Assembly: GCA_963169105.1 (NCBI GenBank)
Contig: OY720633.1
Location: 160,533,780 to 160,597,779 of the forward strand
Direction of reading: 5' to 3'
Length of the DNA stretch: 64,000 bases
DNA from: Ceriagrion tenellum
Taxonomy: Eukaryota; Arthropoda; Insecta; Odonata; Coenagrionidae
Shown: positions 1 to 11,200 of the stretch, piece by piece
Position numbering within the stretch: position 1 is the first letter of the stretch
Layout of the letters: each line of letters opens with the position of its first letter
Translations under genes and position numbers: made by a program
The notes under the pieces: model-generated
Database searches by the model: none
What the model saw: the letters and a program-made list of their open reading frames with translations, nothing else
Told to the model about the DNA's origin: nothing

Positions 1-874
1 GAAAATTGTATGCTAATATCAGTTTATATTCCACGCAATAGAGTAGTTCCCGGACAAAAATAAAAAGAAAGAAAATCGATGGACCTGTTTGACGAATATT
101 TACATCAATTATAATAACAATGTTATGTGTCAATGATTAATTGGAACAAAAAACTTTATTTATGAACACAGATTGCTCCTGCCGCACAATGCAAGGCTAA
201 TGATTACATAGTGCTCAGTAACAGAGTCAATCCGGATCAATTAAATAATAATTATCCACACACAAATCGTTCATCCGAATTAGATCAAAATGTAAACACA
301 ATTTAGCAATGAAAAAACAATTTCTCGACTCTTACCTTCGGAACATATATATATACAGGCATGCTTCGAATATATATTTACAAACAAATGAATACGTTGT
401 GGCGCGTAACCAAGAACAACAAGTAAGTTTACGAAACTCGATATACTTGAGACCGTTTGAGACGCGTGAGTGGCTCCCTTTATATTGTTCTAAATTTTTT
501 GAATACATTACACCCACAGGTTTACTACAGGTATGATAAGTTTTTTGTGCTAATTAACAAAATGCATCGACACTTAGGCATGAAGAAGTTGTAACGCCTA
601 CCGATTATAGTCCACAAAAATAATTATCCCGGTAGTAAATCCTAAAGATCAAATTCTTCATAATCTAAAGCCCATATCACACGATACTTGATCCAGTACA
701 AATGCTGGCCGCTACTAGATATTGAGGACGAAGCGTAGCATTCTTGAATACCTGCTAGAAGGTATTACACGATCATTGAACTTGTTCTCGCGCGAGGATG
801 GAATTGTAGCTCATTAAGGTAATTTATGAATGGAAAATTTTCCCGATAGAAGGAGACTTTTGGCCGCAATTTCT
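1..874. other. AT-rich unassigned sequence
   Basis: I see no gene here; the longest frames are short and overlap on both strands. A 25-base stretch at about 672-697 (core TATCACACGATACTTGATCC) recurs in inverted orientation at about 4021-4046 and in a looser direct form near 770-795. It may be part of an old dispersed repeat. Confidence 0.5.
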
Positions 875-3003
875 GACGTGAGATAGCAGGAATGGCGAAT
901 ATAATTCGAAACCACTAAAGACGTCGGAGAACATGGACTAGGGAATGAACACGAAGAAGGCAAGACGGACGTAGAGCGATTCGCATGCTGGTGCAAGAAA
1001 AGGAATAAAATTATGATGATAGAAACACACAAGATCAAGAAGACAAAATGCGAAACAAGGTGGGACACGAAAATATAGACCGCAGAAGGAAAAAGAGAAA
1101 GATTCGCCGCAGCCGCCGACAGGACACTAGAAAATGATAAGAATAAAATGGGCATCGAAGAAAAATGGGATGAGCTGAAGTGGACAAAAGCAGAAGTAGC
1201 AGAGGAGCAACTGTTGAGCAAGAAGACCAACACGAAGAGCCATGGGTAACGACGGAGATTAGGAAGCTAAAAGAAGAAAGAAGAAAATACAAGAACCCCA
1301 GAAACGAAGGTGAGGCAATCCTCTCCACGAAGCTAAGGAACTAAGTCAATTGAGGATGCAAGAAGGCTACGGAGGATTGAATCGAAAGCTATTGTGAGGC
1401 AGTAACAATAAAATCAGAGATTTGAACGGGAATATATTGATGGAGGATGAAGACATTGGGAATAGATGGAAGCAACACATCGAAGAACTCTATCCGAGGA
1501 TGATCGGCGTCCACTCATACTAAGGTATGAATTCGATAGAGCAGTAGAAGACCTCACGAAAAACAAAGCACCTGGAGCAGAAAACATAGACGGAGAAATC
1601 ATTAAAGCGCTCGGAAGTAAATTCAACGATAACCTGTACAAGATAATAAAAAAAATCTACCCAAGCGGAACACTTCAAGAGGACTTTTAAAGGAGCGTTA
1701 TGATTGCGGATCCAAACAAAATAACGAACTGAGAGATGTGAGGAGCACCGAACCTCTACTATAGTGTCACATGCATCACAAATACTCACACGAATAATAA
1801 GCCGAAGAATGGAAAGGAAAATCGAACACAACCTCATTAAAAGCCAGTTTGGATTTAGGAAGAACAGGGGCACCAGGGAGCCCATACTCAACTTGAGAGT
1901 AATGGTAGAGAAAACAATACATGTGAACAAGCCATAATATGTCGTATTCGTGGACCTGGAGAAAGCCTTCGGCAGTGTTGAGTGTAACAAGATGTACAGA
2001 CAGCTGGAATATCAGAGATGGATTACGATGACAGAAGAATAATTTACCAACTATACAGTATGCAAGTCATAACACTGCGAATGAGGCGGAAGCCAGACAG
2101 AAGCTAAAATTAACAAAGGAGTAATACAAGGATTCAACCTCTCACCAGCACTGTTCAACATGTACTTAGCGGAGACCATAAGCGAACCGCAAGAAATTGG
2201 ACTGAGCAGGATCAAGATAAACGGAGGAGAAATAAACATGCTCCGCTTAGCAGATGATATCGTGGTCATAGTTGGCAATCACGATGATCTTCAAAGGCCA
2301 TGAATATTAATGGACCAAGTTCTCCAGGAATACAACATGAAAATAAGTAAGACAAAAACTAAAATCGTAGTTTTGGAAGAGAAAAGCTGAATGTAGAAGT
2401 AATCCTGAGAGGAGAGACATCAGAGCAAGTGGAATCCTTCACCTATCTCGGAAGCACCTTCACGTGGGACAGAAGAAGACAACGGACATCAGGCAGAGAA
2501 TAGCCCAAGCTAAGAAGGGGTTCATGGTAAAAAGACAACTGTTGTGCTCAAATAAGATAGGATTACAATCCAGGAAACACTATGTGAAAACATTCGTGTC
2601 GAGCGTGGCACACTATGGATCAGAAGCATGGACCATTGGAAAAGCTGACCAGAAAAGACTAGAAATCTTCGAAACCTAGTGCTGGAGGAGGATGCAGACG
2701 ATAAAATGGAATAAGGCAAAATAAGAAATGAAGGGTACAGAAGAGTAGAAGATGAGGGGCCCGTATGGAACACCATAGAACAAAGAAGAACAAGATGGAC
2801 ACAATGGGTTTGTGAAGAACAGAATTGAAGGCAAAAGAGATGGAAAAGTCCCCCGAGTAAGACCCAGGAATAAGTTTATGATCCAAATGAAGAGGAAAGT
2901 ACATAGGGCGAGATACCAGGAGGTAAGAGAACTAGCAATAGACAGGGAAGGGTGGAGGGCTGCAGTCAACTTATCTTAGGATTGAAAAACCAATGAATGA
3001 ATG
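875..3003 (+). mobile_element. RTE-like non-LTR retrotransposon relic (EN-RT)
   Basis: This is a decayed LINE whose ORF would encode an endonuclease followed by a reverse transcriptase. Reading across frames, about 883-1010 resembles the C-terminal part of an EEP-type endonuclease, 1237-1340 the basic linker (frame containing WVTTEIRKLKEERRKYK), and 1466-1690 the RT fingers (NKAPGAENIDGEIIKALG). The palm includes GFRKNRG near 1855 and a degenerate LADD box at 2247-2258 in place of the usual YADD/FADD. The C-terminal region follows (AQAKKGFMVK, GSEAWTIGK at 2490-2645; REGWRAAV near 2950). The end carries a short TGAA tandem, as RTE-clade elements often do. Many stops and frameshifts interrupt it and most of the endonuclease is missing, so it is dead. 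Copies of the same family lie at 23756-24020 and, on the minus strand, at 50741-52011. The RTE assignment rests on motif style and the microsatellite-like tail. Confidence 0.82.
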
Positions 3004-4699
3004 AGAAACAGACCACCATCGTTAGACTTCACAACTGAGTCACCCCAATCCACAGTATACCTGGTGTAGTTCTCGAATGTCTATCTTAATTTTTTGCAGA
3101 GAAATTGTGAGGTATCGTTGGTATTGCAGACTGGGGACATTGGGATGCACAGACATCGGTGAAGTGCTGGTTCAAGTACATACAAAACGGAATTTTTTGT
3201 CTAACTACTTTTCTATCAATGTTAGGGTAATTATTTTTAGTCTAAAAATTAGCTTGTGTAAGTAATTGGGTGATTCACATTTCAATTATAGGTTTGCGAG
3301 TTGTACTTCAAATATGAGAGTCTGGATCTCATCAGAAGGATCGTTTATTGTAACACCATGCCAATAGAGTCCACATAAACCAGCACATACAGAAATTTTG
3401 TAAATTATCCTCAGAATACCAAAATGTTATTACACAATTACATACTTAAGTGATTTATGTACTTCATTTGTTGAACGTCCACTTTTCACGGATACCCGAA
3501 CCTTAGGTATGGTTTTCAACTCCGAAGAGCGTCCGCCACGCATTTATTTTGGTTTGGACAAACCCGGCATCGTTCCCGGTCATACGCGATCAAAGTTATT
3601 CGCTAGTTCCGGCAATTTCCTAGCCATAATTGGTTAATTGGGTACAGTGGAGACTTTTTATTAAACAAGCACTTATATTTACTGCAGTTTTCAATTATTC
3701 CCTATATCACCGCAAATGATCAAAACATTTGCCGTGATATTTCACCAAGTTATAGTTGATATTAAAGCCAAAAGTACCTCACATTCACATGTAAGGGCTG
3801 ATATTAAAAAAAATGAAGATCGCATGGCGACAAAAATTTAGCGTGATTGGTCGACAGCAAATAGGCCTAATGGGTAGCTAGTGAAAACTAGTACTGCGTC
3901 TAGGATGAAATCAAGTAGCTAAGCCAGAATGATAACGATTGTACTTGTTGGTTAGCACGGTGGTTCAATATCACACGTTACTGAAAACCTATCATGCTAG
4001 TGAGTACTCTCGAACTTTTATTGGATCAAGTATCATGTGATACGGTCTTAACCTCCGAGAAACCCTTTACCAAAGCAATTGGTAAATGCTGAAGCAACAA
4101 GTGATTGAGTTTCTTCATGCAATAAAACAACGGATAAATATTTCAAGGTAAGAGATTGTTAAAGCTCGTTTTTTTATATCCGATGGTTCACTTCATGCAA
4201 CTTTTCTGCGTACCAAATAACAATGAGCTTTGATAACCAGTATATACCTCAAAACTGGGTAGAACAAAACTGTTGACAAATTTCAAACTCTATCTCTCTC
4301 CCACACTTCTTATCCCGGCAATTCCGCATTCCATAATTGTTAGTAAGGTAGCTATTTGGGATTTTTGAAAGACCAAATTAATGAAAAATCGGTTGAAATT
4401 CCAATATTTTTGTATTTCACTTCCTTAGTGGACAGGGTAAAAGCACAATAGGTCATTACGGTGTAAGTAAAATCATTGAAGGACAGTAAAAACTTTCCAC
4501 GAGTTGAAATCAGTGGCGCATGAATTAGAGGGAGGCACAGCAGCGGAATGAGAGAACATGCACGGATAGGCATCATACATGAACAACGAAGAGCTTACAT
4601 GACAGACACAAGCTCGAACAAAAAGAGATTTTAGTTAAAGTGATTCAGGACAAGTCGACTCTTAAATTTCGATACCTCATCATAATTAGATGTCCAGCC
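3004..4699. other. unassigned AT-rich sequence
   Basis: No coding region is recognised. Near 3967-4046 two AT-rich segments share the TATCACACG/TGTGATA theme also seen at 672-697, so this may be the other side of an old transposon or two copies of a MITE. No target duplication could be identified. Confidence 0.4.
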
Positions 4700-4707
4700 C
4701 GATCTAA

Positions 4708-4896
4708 ATGGGTCCTAAACCATCATATGATACCTCAGCACCACCGGATAGCTCACCGAAGAAAACCGTCGCAATTGAAACAAAAGGTACTGTGAAGTTC
4801 AATACAAGGGGTGGACGTTTTGCTTTAAGCTTGAGAGCAATATCTAAGTGGCTGCACCTAAATTGTATGGTGAAATGTCAAAGAATAACAGCATGA
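4708..4896 (+). pseudogene. possible Tigger/pogo (CENP-B-like) transposase N-terminus relic
   Basis: A 62-residue open frame begins MGPKPSYDTSAPP and continues with a lysine-rich SPKKTVAIETK segment and an LSLRAISKWL helix-like stretch. This resembles the start of pogo/Tigger transposases, which typically open with MGPKR and then a psq-type helix-turn-helix (KK-x-hydrophobic-T-IETK). Only the N-terminus is present: no CENP-B DNA-binding domain or DDE catalytic domain follows in any frame that I could recognise. The match is short and could be chance. If real, it is a small fragment of a Tc1/mariner-superfamily transposon with no function. Confidence 0.3.
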
Positions 4897-7081
4897 CTTC
4901 CTACATTCCTTTCTTGGGATCGTATTTAAACCAGAAAAAAATATGAAATTCCGGGAATTTTCCCGGGAGTTTCAATTTCTTACGACTAAAGAGGAGCGCA
5001 TAGGGAGAGAGTTCAGTAAGTATTAAAGTACTTAGGCAATTGCATCCTTAACTGGTCAATCGTTCACGGGATATCTGTGAAGAATGAAAACTTCACTTAT
5101 CAGATTCAAGTCTATTTACTAATTGAAATGGAAGACCACAAAGGTTGGCAGCTCGGTAAATTCTCAATGATTGGTGATTTTTTTATTCTAAATATCACGT
5201 TTAAAGACCAATATTATGCACAAATAGTAAAATATTAATCCGATCATTTACGAGAAAATTTTAACAACAACACAAAAAACTGTACCTTTCACTTTCGGAA
5301 GGTGATTCTTTATTTTGCTGTAAATAAATGCGATACTTGGATAAGGCAAGCAAATATGCCGGACGATGATGAATTTGATGTAAATAAAATGATAAGGCAA
5401 GTTCACTAAAAAGAAAAGCACATCTTGGGATCTGGAAGTTAATACGAGTAAGGCACAATAAATGACTATGGAAAAAAATGAACAAGATATCACAATAACA
5501 ATTGGAAGCAAAAATATGCCAAATACGTACAAGTAACGGAGGGCACAGGTGAATGAAATCTGTAAGGTCAACGTGGATACCCTACGGAAAATAGGAAGAA
5601 GAAAAGCCATAACAAAAGGTGCGGCACCCATTAGTTAGGATCAAACAAATATCAGGAAGGCCACTCATCGTAAGATAGTGGAATACATTTTATTGTTCCT
5701 TCTAGATTTTCCGAGGTACCTCTCTGTTTTTCCGGTTATTTCACTACCAGTCTGTGGCAATTCCGATTTTCTAAATCGAGAAAAAAAGACAATACCACCA
5801 ATGAACTTGAACTCCGTACTTAGCTAGCATAGAGTTATACTATATAAGATTTACGCCTTTTTCGTGTATAAAAGCGAATGATTCTTTGGATGCTCATTTA
5901 TGCTCAACAACACCGAAAGCTGCTTCCGACGGTTTTCTTTTTTAGGCTTTCAAGAACATACTCAAGTTGCAATTCAGTGTTTGGTTCATTAAAATTAGCG
6001 CCGACAGAATAATACAATAACAATGTTGGCCCGTACTTATAGCATAAAATCAATATATTCTGATCATTATTTTCGATTTTCCCAGAAAAACTTCACTAGG
6101 GTGTCACTTTCGGTACCGGCTTGTCTAATTTCGCTTCCAGTCAAGCATGGAGGCATGACGCAGCATCACTCAGAGCACGATTAGGTATTAAAAAACTACA
6201 ATGGCCACATTAAAAAGATACAGGTTCGAGCCCAAAAGCATTAATTTTTAAGACAGATCGTAATGGAAAAAGAGGAAGCTGACAATAAACGATTACCTTC
6301 TCTTGCTCAATAAAATATGTGTAATCCTACCAGCAGAAAACGCAAATAACCGATTCGAATCGTGAAATATCAAATACACTAATAATCTACGGTATCAGGC
6401 GTTAGCAATTAATTTCCAATTAAACGACACAATGCTTCTCATTTTATAACTAGAGTTCACGGGTCATGAAAACAGAGGGCGTTCTCCGGTAACTAGGTCG
6501 CTCGGGGTGATCGGGGTAATAACTCGGAGGATTAGGAAGAATTTTTGATGGAAATTCTGAGGGGCTCTTACAAAAATTTTAAAAGTCCACCTCTTGAACT
6601 TACTTCTCATTGGAAGAAGGTGGAGTGCAGAAAAATGTGTGAACTATATGAATACTTCACTGCCCTGACCTTGCTACTTTCATAAATTTCAGAATGTCTA
6701 TTTCAAATAAATAAATACGAAAATGCATTGCTTTTTATTTCATCGCTGTGCATGCGATTAACAGCAATATTGATATATAGCTATGTAGGAATGTTTTTTC
6801 ACTTCTGTTTTTTGTTAGATGTTCCTAAAAATCCTTCCCTGTCTTCCGTGCAGTATCATCTTAATCTACGGCAGTTTCGCCGGGGCCTCAGGAGGCGTGT
6901 TCCGCCTGATTTGAAGAGTTTTGGCAGGTATTGGTCGACCTTATATATAGGTCTTGTATGCCCAGGTAATTTATGATTATAATATTCCAGTAAGAGGCGT
7001 TTCCTGGTAGTTGAGAGCGCATATCTATCCTCATTATTGAAGCTTAGTTTCTTAGCTATATCAATTAATTCCCGAAGTTGT
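4897..7081. other. unassigned sequence with one hydrophobic minus-strand frame
   Basis: A 127-residue minus-strand frame (5248-5631) is rich in Ile, Leu, Phe and Val but shows no family motif, and AT-rich DNA readily gives hydrophobic frames. A tRNA B-box-like string (AGGTTCGAGCC) lies near 6222-6233 without a convincing A box. Nothing else is recognised. Confidence 0.4.
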
Positions 7082-7280
7082 GGACCAAATAAAAATGACT
7101 TTGTTAACTCCACTTGAGGTTTAATAGCACGACTTGGGTTTCGACACTTCGTGTCATCTTTAGGTGCAGATACAAAATCAGTCACAGTATATATACAAAT
7201 GCATTTGCACCTGAAGATGACACGAAGTGTCGAAATAATATACCCCAAGTGGAGTTAACAAAGTCATTTTTATTTGGTCC
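7082..7280. repeat. palindromic repeat 1, with CCTGAAGATG core
   Basis: The outer 34 bases (7082-7115) are an exact reverse complement of 7247-7280. An inner segment of about 30 bases (7139-7169) pairs with 7206-7235 with one mismatch. The left arm carries about 11 extra bases between the two blocks. The loop is about 36 bases and AT-rich. The right arm contains CTGAAGA, a 5-bp hairpin (GACAC/GTGTC) and GAAA. Similar palindromes at 24461-24600 and 48026-48143 share the CCTGAAGATG core. Such cores are common in the non-coding ends of arthropod repeats, possibly Penelope-like elements; that attribution is an inference. Confidence 0.75.
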
Positions 7281-8099
7281 ATGATGGATAACTTCCACTA
7301 AGTAAATCCTGCAACCATTTCTGTAATTCTCGAAGCTTTAAACGCTCAAGAATATTCCACTACAGGGTACAGAGACTTGTCATTTTCTGAGTAAAACTAT
7401 TTTCTCCCAGTACTTTAACCTATCACATCTATAAAAATATGATGTACACTATTACCTGAAGCATGGCAAAAAAATGCAGAAACTGAGATTGGGGAAATAG
7501 TGTATTGAATATGAAGAATTGGTATGATCGATCACATTTCACCAGTCTTAAAGCCTACCAGCAGAAGAATTTTCCACAGGATAACCGGCTACTCGAAGGC
7601 AGAACAAATTTTTTCCGAGAGGCAGGGCAACCATCATAAGTGTGATCATCGTGCTAAACGAGATTTCTATTCCGTATCAAGAACATACGAGGGCAAGGTG
7701 AAATCTATCTATCTACCACAAATATTAAATTGTTACTAAAGAATTTTTCTTTTTGTTTTGTGAGCTAACATTTCACAGAAACATGGGGAAATTTGCTAGA
7801 ATTGTCCATTATAAACTTCTTTCCTTCAGACAGACTGTCGCCAGTGGAACTGTTGTATGTGTCGAAACGTGGAGCGACATTTTTTTATCTTTTCACGGAA
7901 TTCCGACATTTTCAAGCAGATAAAATTGAATTGTTTTTTAATTTCAGCAGCAGCAGGTAGATTGAATTTCAGCAGGATCTCAAAATTTAATCTGTTCAGA
8001 AAGCAATTGTCCTTTTTTTTAGTTTTCCCGAGAGATCTGGCTTTTCGAATGCCCATGAGATCCCGACATATCAACATTAATTTAGTGCAATGTTTCCCA
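7281..8099. other. unassigned sequence with two overlapping frames
   Basis: Two antisense frames of 93 and 97 residues overlap at 7826-8150. Neither shows a domain, and the plus frame runs straight into the SINE next door, so I treat both as chance. A lone GTGTCGAAACGTGG string at 7858-7872 resembles repeat-derived CGAAACG motifs. Confidence 0.4.
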
Positions 8100-8222
8100 G
8101 AGATCAAACTAACAGAACATCACAGTAACACCCATGTCCAGAGAGGATAAACACCAATCCAGGCGTGACTTGAACCCACGACCCCAGGATTAGCGGGCAA
8201 GGACTTTACCCCGCCAATCCAA
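8100..8222 (-). mobile_element. tRNA-derived SINE, family A copy
   Basis: Read on the minus strand, it starts with a tRNA-like head (GGCGGGGTAAAGTCCTTGCC), has a B-box-like GGGTTCAAGTC at about 8167-8178, and continues with GCCTGGATTGG and GGACATGGGTGTT. The same order (GGCGGGGTAAAGTCCTCGCC, GGTTCGAATCC, GCCTGGATAG, GGACATGGATGTT) is found in the well-delimited SINE at 51381-51560, so the two belong to one family. The 3' boundary is approximate. Such elements are transcribed by RNA polymerase III and mobilised by LINE enzymes; this copy looks old. Confidence 0.72.
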
Positions 8223-11200
8223 AAGTTTTCACACGTAAGAATATGGTACAAGATAATTATTAAACGCTAAAAATAATATAATAATATTAAAATAAAATTT
8301 CAACTTAAATTAAAAAGAAAGTAGAAAATACTCTTATAATTTCAATACCTTAAGGTTAGCAGTTATTTTTGCCAATGAAAAATATATGCATGTTTCTCTC
8401 ATTTTGTCCTTAAGGTTCGATTTTAAAAGCCAGATGTAGTATTAACCTCTGGTCATTACTTCTTTTAAAGCATTTCACTGCATTAAACTGGCGTCAGTCA
8501 TACGAAGTCTTCGAAGCCTCGCGTGATGTCACAGATAAGCCATCATGATCAAGCGTTGTTCAATACCGAGAGCGTGCTCTTAATCGCCATACGGTTAAAA
8601 TCCACCGTTCGTCGCACGAAGCTATCTCATTTACTATCGAAATGGGGTTAAAATATTAAATAGATTTTTCAAATCCTCATAACATTTGGCACTAAATGTA
8701 AATACGATTCTTCATGGTGGTCAGTGAAGTAATATATGCTATTCAGCGGAATTCGGGAAATAACCTCAGATAACTTAAGACTTGCAACCATGTCGGATTC
8801 ACGATAATATCTCTAGTATGAACCGGGGGAAGCAGTACAAAATGGAATGCACGAAGCCTCCATCAGTGGAAGAGCAATCATGACTTGGCCCAAACTTTAA
8901 ACATAACTCATCACTGCGAATAGCTGTTTACTTGAGACCGCTATCATTCATTTCATTGCCGTTTTTTAGTTCTCATACTTACTACCATGAAATATGCTAT
9001 CAAAAGAAAAGATTCATGAAAGGAGTGCTTCTTAGAATCCCAGAAAGGGTCATATTCCGGTGTCATTTGGCATTTTAATAGTTCTTTCCTTTCATCTGAC
9101 CCTCTCAGTTAACTTGGGATGTAGAAAAAGCTCACAAGTCTTAGGCAATAAGCATATTACTGGAAGAAGAAAATCATGAATGTAGGAAATACTTTTCTAA
9201 AGACCCGGATACTTTCTTCCGGATAATTTAACATTTAGACAGAAATCACTGGAAAGGTGAAATATTGAATTACAGTTAAAGAAAAGTTGAAGTTATTGGG
9301 TTTATAAACTTTGAAGTTCGAAGTCAAGCTTTAGAATTTCTGTTTATTAGTAAAAATATACTTAATAATATGGCTTTCCCAGTACGAGAATCCCTCACTG
9401 AGAACATAAAACATCCTGGATATTGATGAACTTAAATAAAGTTATATGCATTGAGTGAAAAAAACCACCAAGGGAAAGCTTAGTAAATCAATCAGTGCAA
9501 CATCGACACGCTTTCTGAGAATTCCTTAAAACTCACTTTTACGTGCAAAACATAATGAAAAGGAGGTTCACACCGGTTAGAATTAGAGGAAACATAAGTT
9601 AAGTACGTTATGGAATTAAGGGTTGGAGTGAAATCAAAGAGACGAATTCAAAAATGAAAAGGTGAGAAACAAAATACGGAAGGCCAAAGACGCATTCGAA
9701 CCCTATAATCCCTAAAACGCTGAAGTTTCGGCAAGTGATAACAGAAGAGTAATATATTTTGATCCATCCGCAACCTTTAACTATGGACCGAAACACGTCA
9801 TCCAGATGACGGGAAGGGTATTAACTTCAAGCGAGTATCAGCACAGCCATGCCCATGTAAAAATTCAGCTATGATTTCCATGCGCATTGATCTTCTTCCC
9901 CTAGGCGTGTACCTCAGCTTTCACTACATAATATTTTCCCCACCTTAAGAGATAAGATTTGCCGAATCTTTCCGGACTTCCCAGACAAGAGAGGTTACCC
10001 TGATGACGATGGCGAAATCGACGAACCGTCCCCAAAATTCACTGACTGAATCAAAGCAAAACAAAGAATTTCCATTCCAGAAACACTTTATCAGTCTCAA
10101 TACTTCCAACAGCTATCTTAATTATGCACATTAAAATAAATATTGCAATGACGACGCGGAATGAGAGGTAATACTAGATTGTACAATGACGTTGAAAACA
10201 AGAAAAATATTAGCCCACATCGAAAAAATTTCCGAGAATATGCACGAAAGGCAATATTCTATCATTCCACTAACGAAAGGGAACTTGGCGCGACAATTAA
10301 CTGCCAAAAATCCAAATTGGCATACGGCCAAGGGTAGTCGAGCAGAAGAGGTTGGACATCTCGATCATAAATAACAACCGCTATTTTTCAAAGTTTTAGC
10401 ACTCAAGGACTCACCAGTGACTTGAGGACGAGATAATTACAATTTCACGACAAAATGCTGAAATTTATGGTGCAAAATAATGTCACATTAATTTAAATAG
10501 AGCGACCAACTCTGATTATGAACTAAGACGCCAAAATCGATACTCTAAAAACCAAAATAGAGTTTCTTAAAGACTTTTCCCATAGAAGAAAATGGACAAA
10601 TTGAGCTGAATTCATAGGAAACAAAGCCGGATGACTGTTTCCATTTAAGTAAAATATATGTATGTACTGAATATGACCGGGCTGAATTAAAATAATGGGT
10701 CAAAATATAGTGGTCCACGAACATGCGCGCAGGCAAGAATAATTGGGAAAACTTAAACTGCTATGGTTCTTTCTTTTTAAAATTAAGATATAGTAAAATT
10801 TTATTAATAGCTACAAAACCTAAAAGGCTCGGAGATCTTGCGCGAGAGTAACTCACTAAAGACATCAGTTATCAAATGTAAATAACGAGAGGATCTTATC
10901 ATTCCTTTGCTAGAGACTCACAGAAATCATCGTTTACCATTTTAACCACGATTCAAAAATATTTACAGTTCCAAACGCACAATTGAAGAGCAATAAAGCA
11001 AAAGGACATGAAAAATGGATGTATTTTCATTTTTTTATTTGATTTGGCAAGACTTCAACACAATAAGTAAATCGCGAGTAATAGCGGTAGGAAATAGCGG
11101 TGGGAGGAGAGGCGAGAGTGAATGGAGGGTGGACGACCACCCAGCGTGATGGACGGAAGAAATGGATTCTGAAAAGGGGGGCGAGAGCGAATTCCCCACT

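Noticed and set aside
5248..5631. 127-residue hydrophobic minus-strand frame that could suggest a membrane protein
   Set aside because: AT-rich DNA gives Ile/Leu/Phe-rich frames by chance; no topology pattern, family motif or neighbouring exon supports it.
7211..7235. Calling a hammerhead ribozyme outright
   Set aside because: The core strings CTGAAGA and GAAA flank a 5-bp stem, but an unpaired U separates core and stem, and stem III with a cleavage site could not be drawn.
7826..8150. Two overlapping antisense frames of 93 and 97 residues
   Set aside because: They mirror each other across the same DNA and one runs into a SINE; neither shows a domain.
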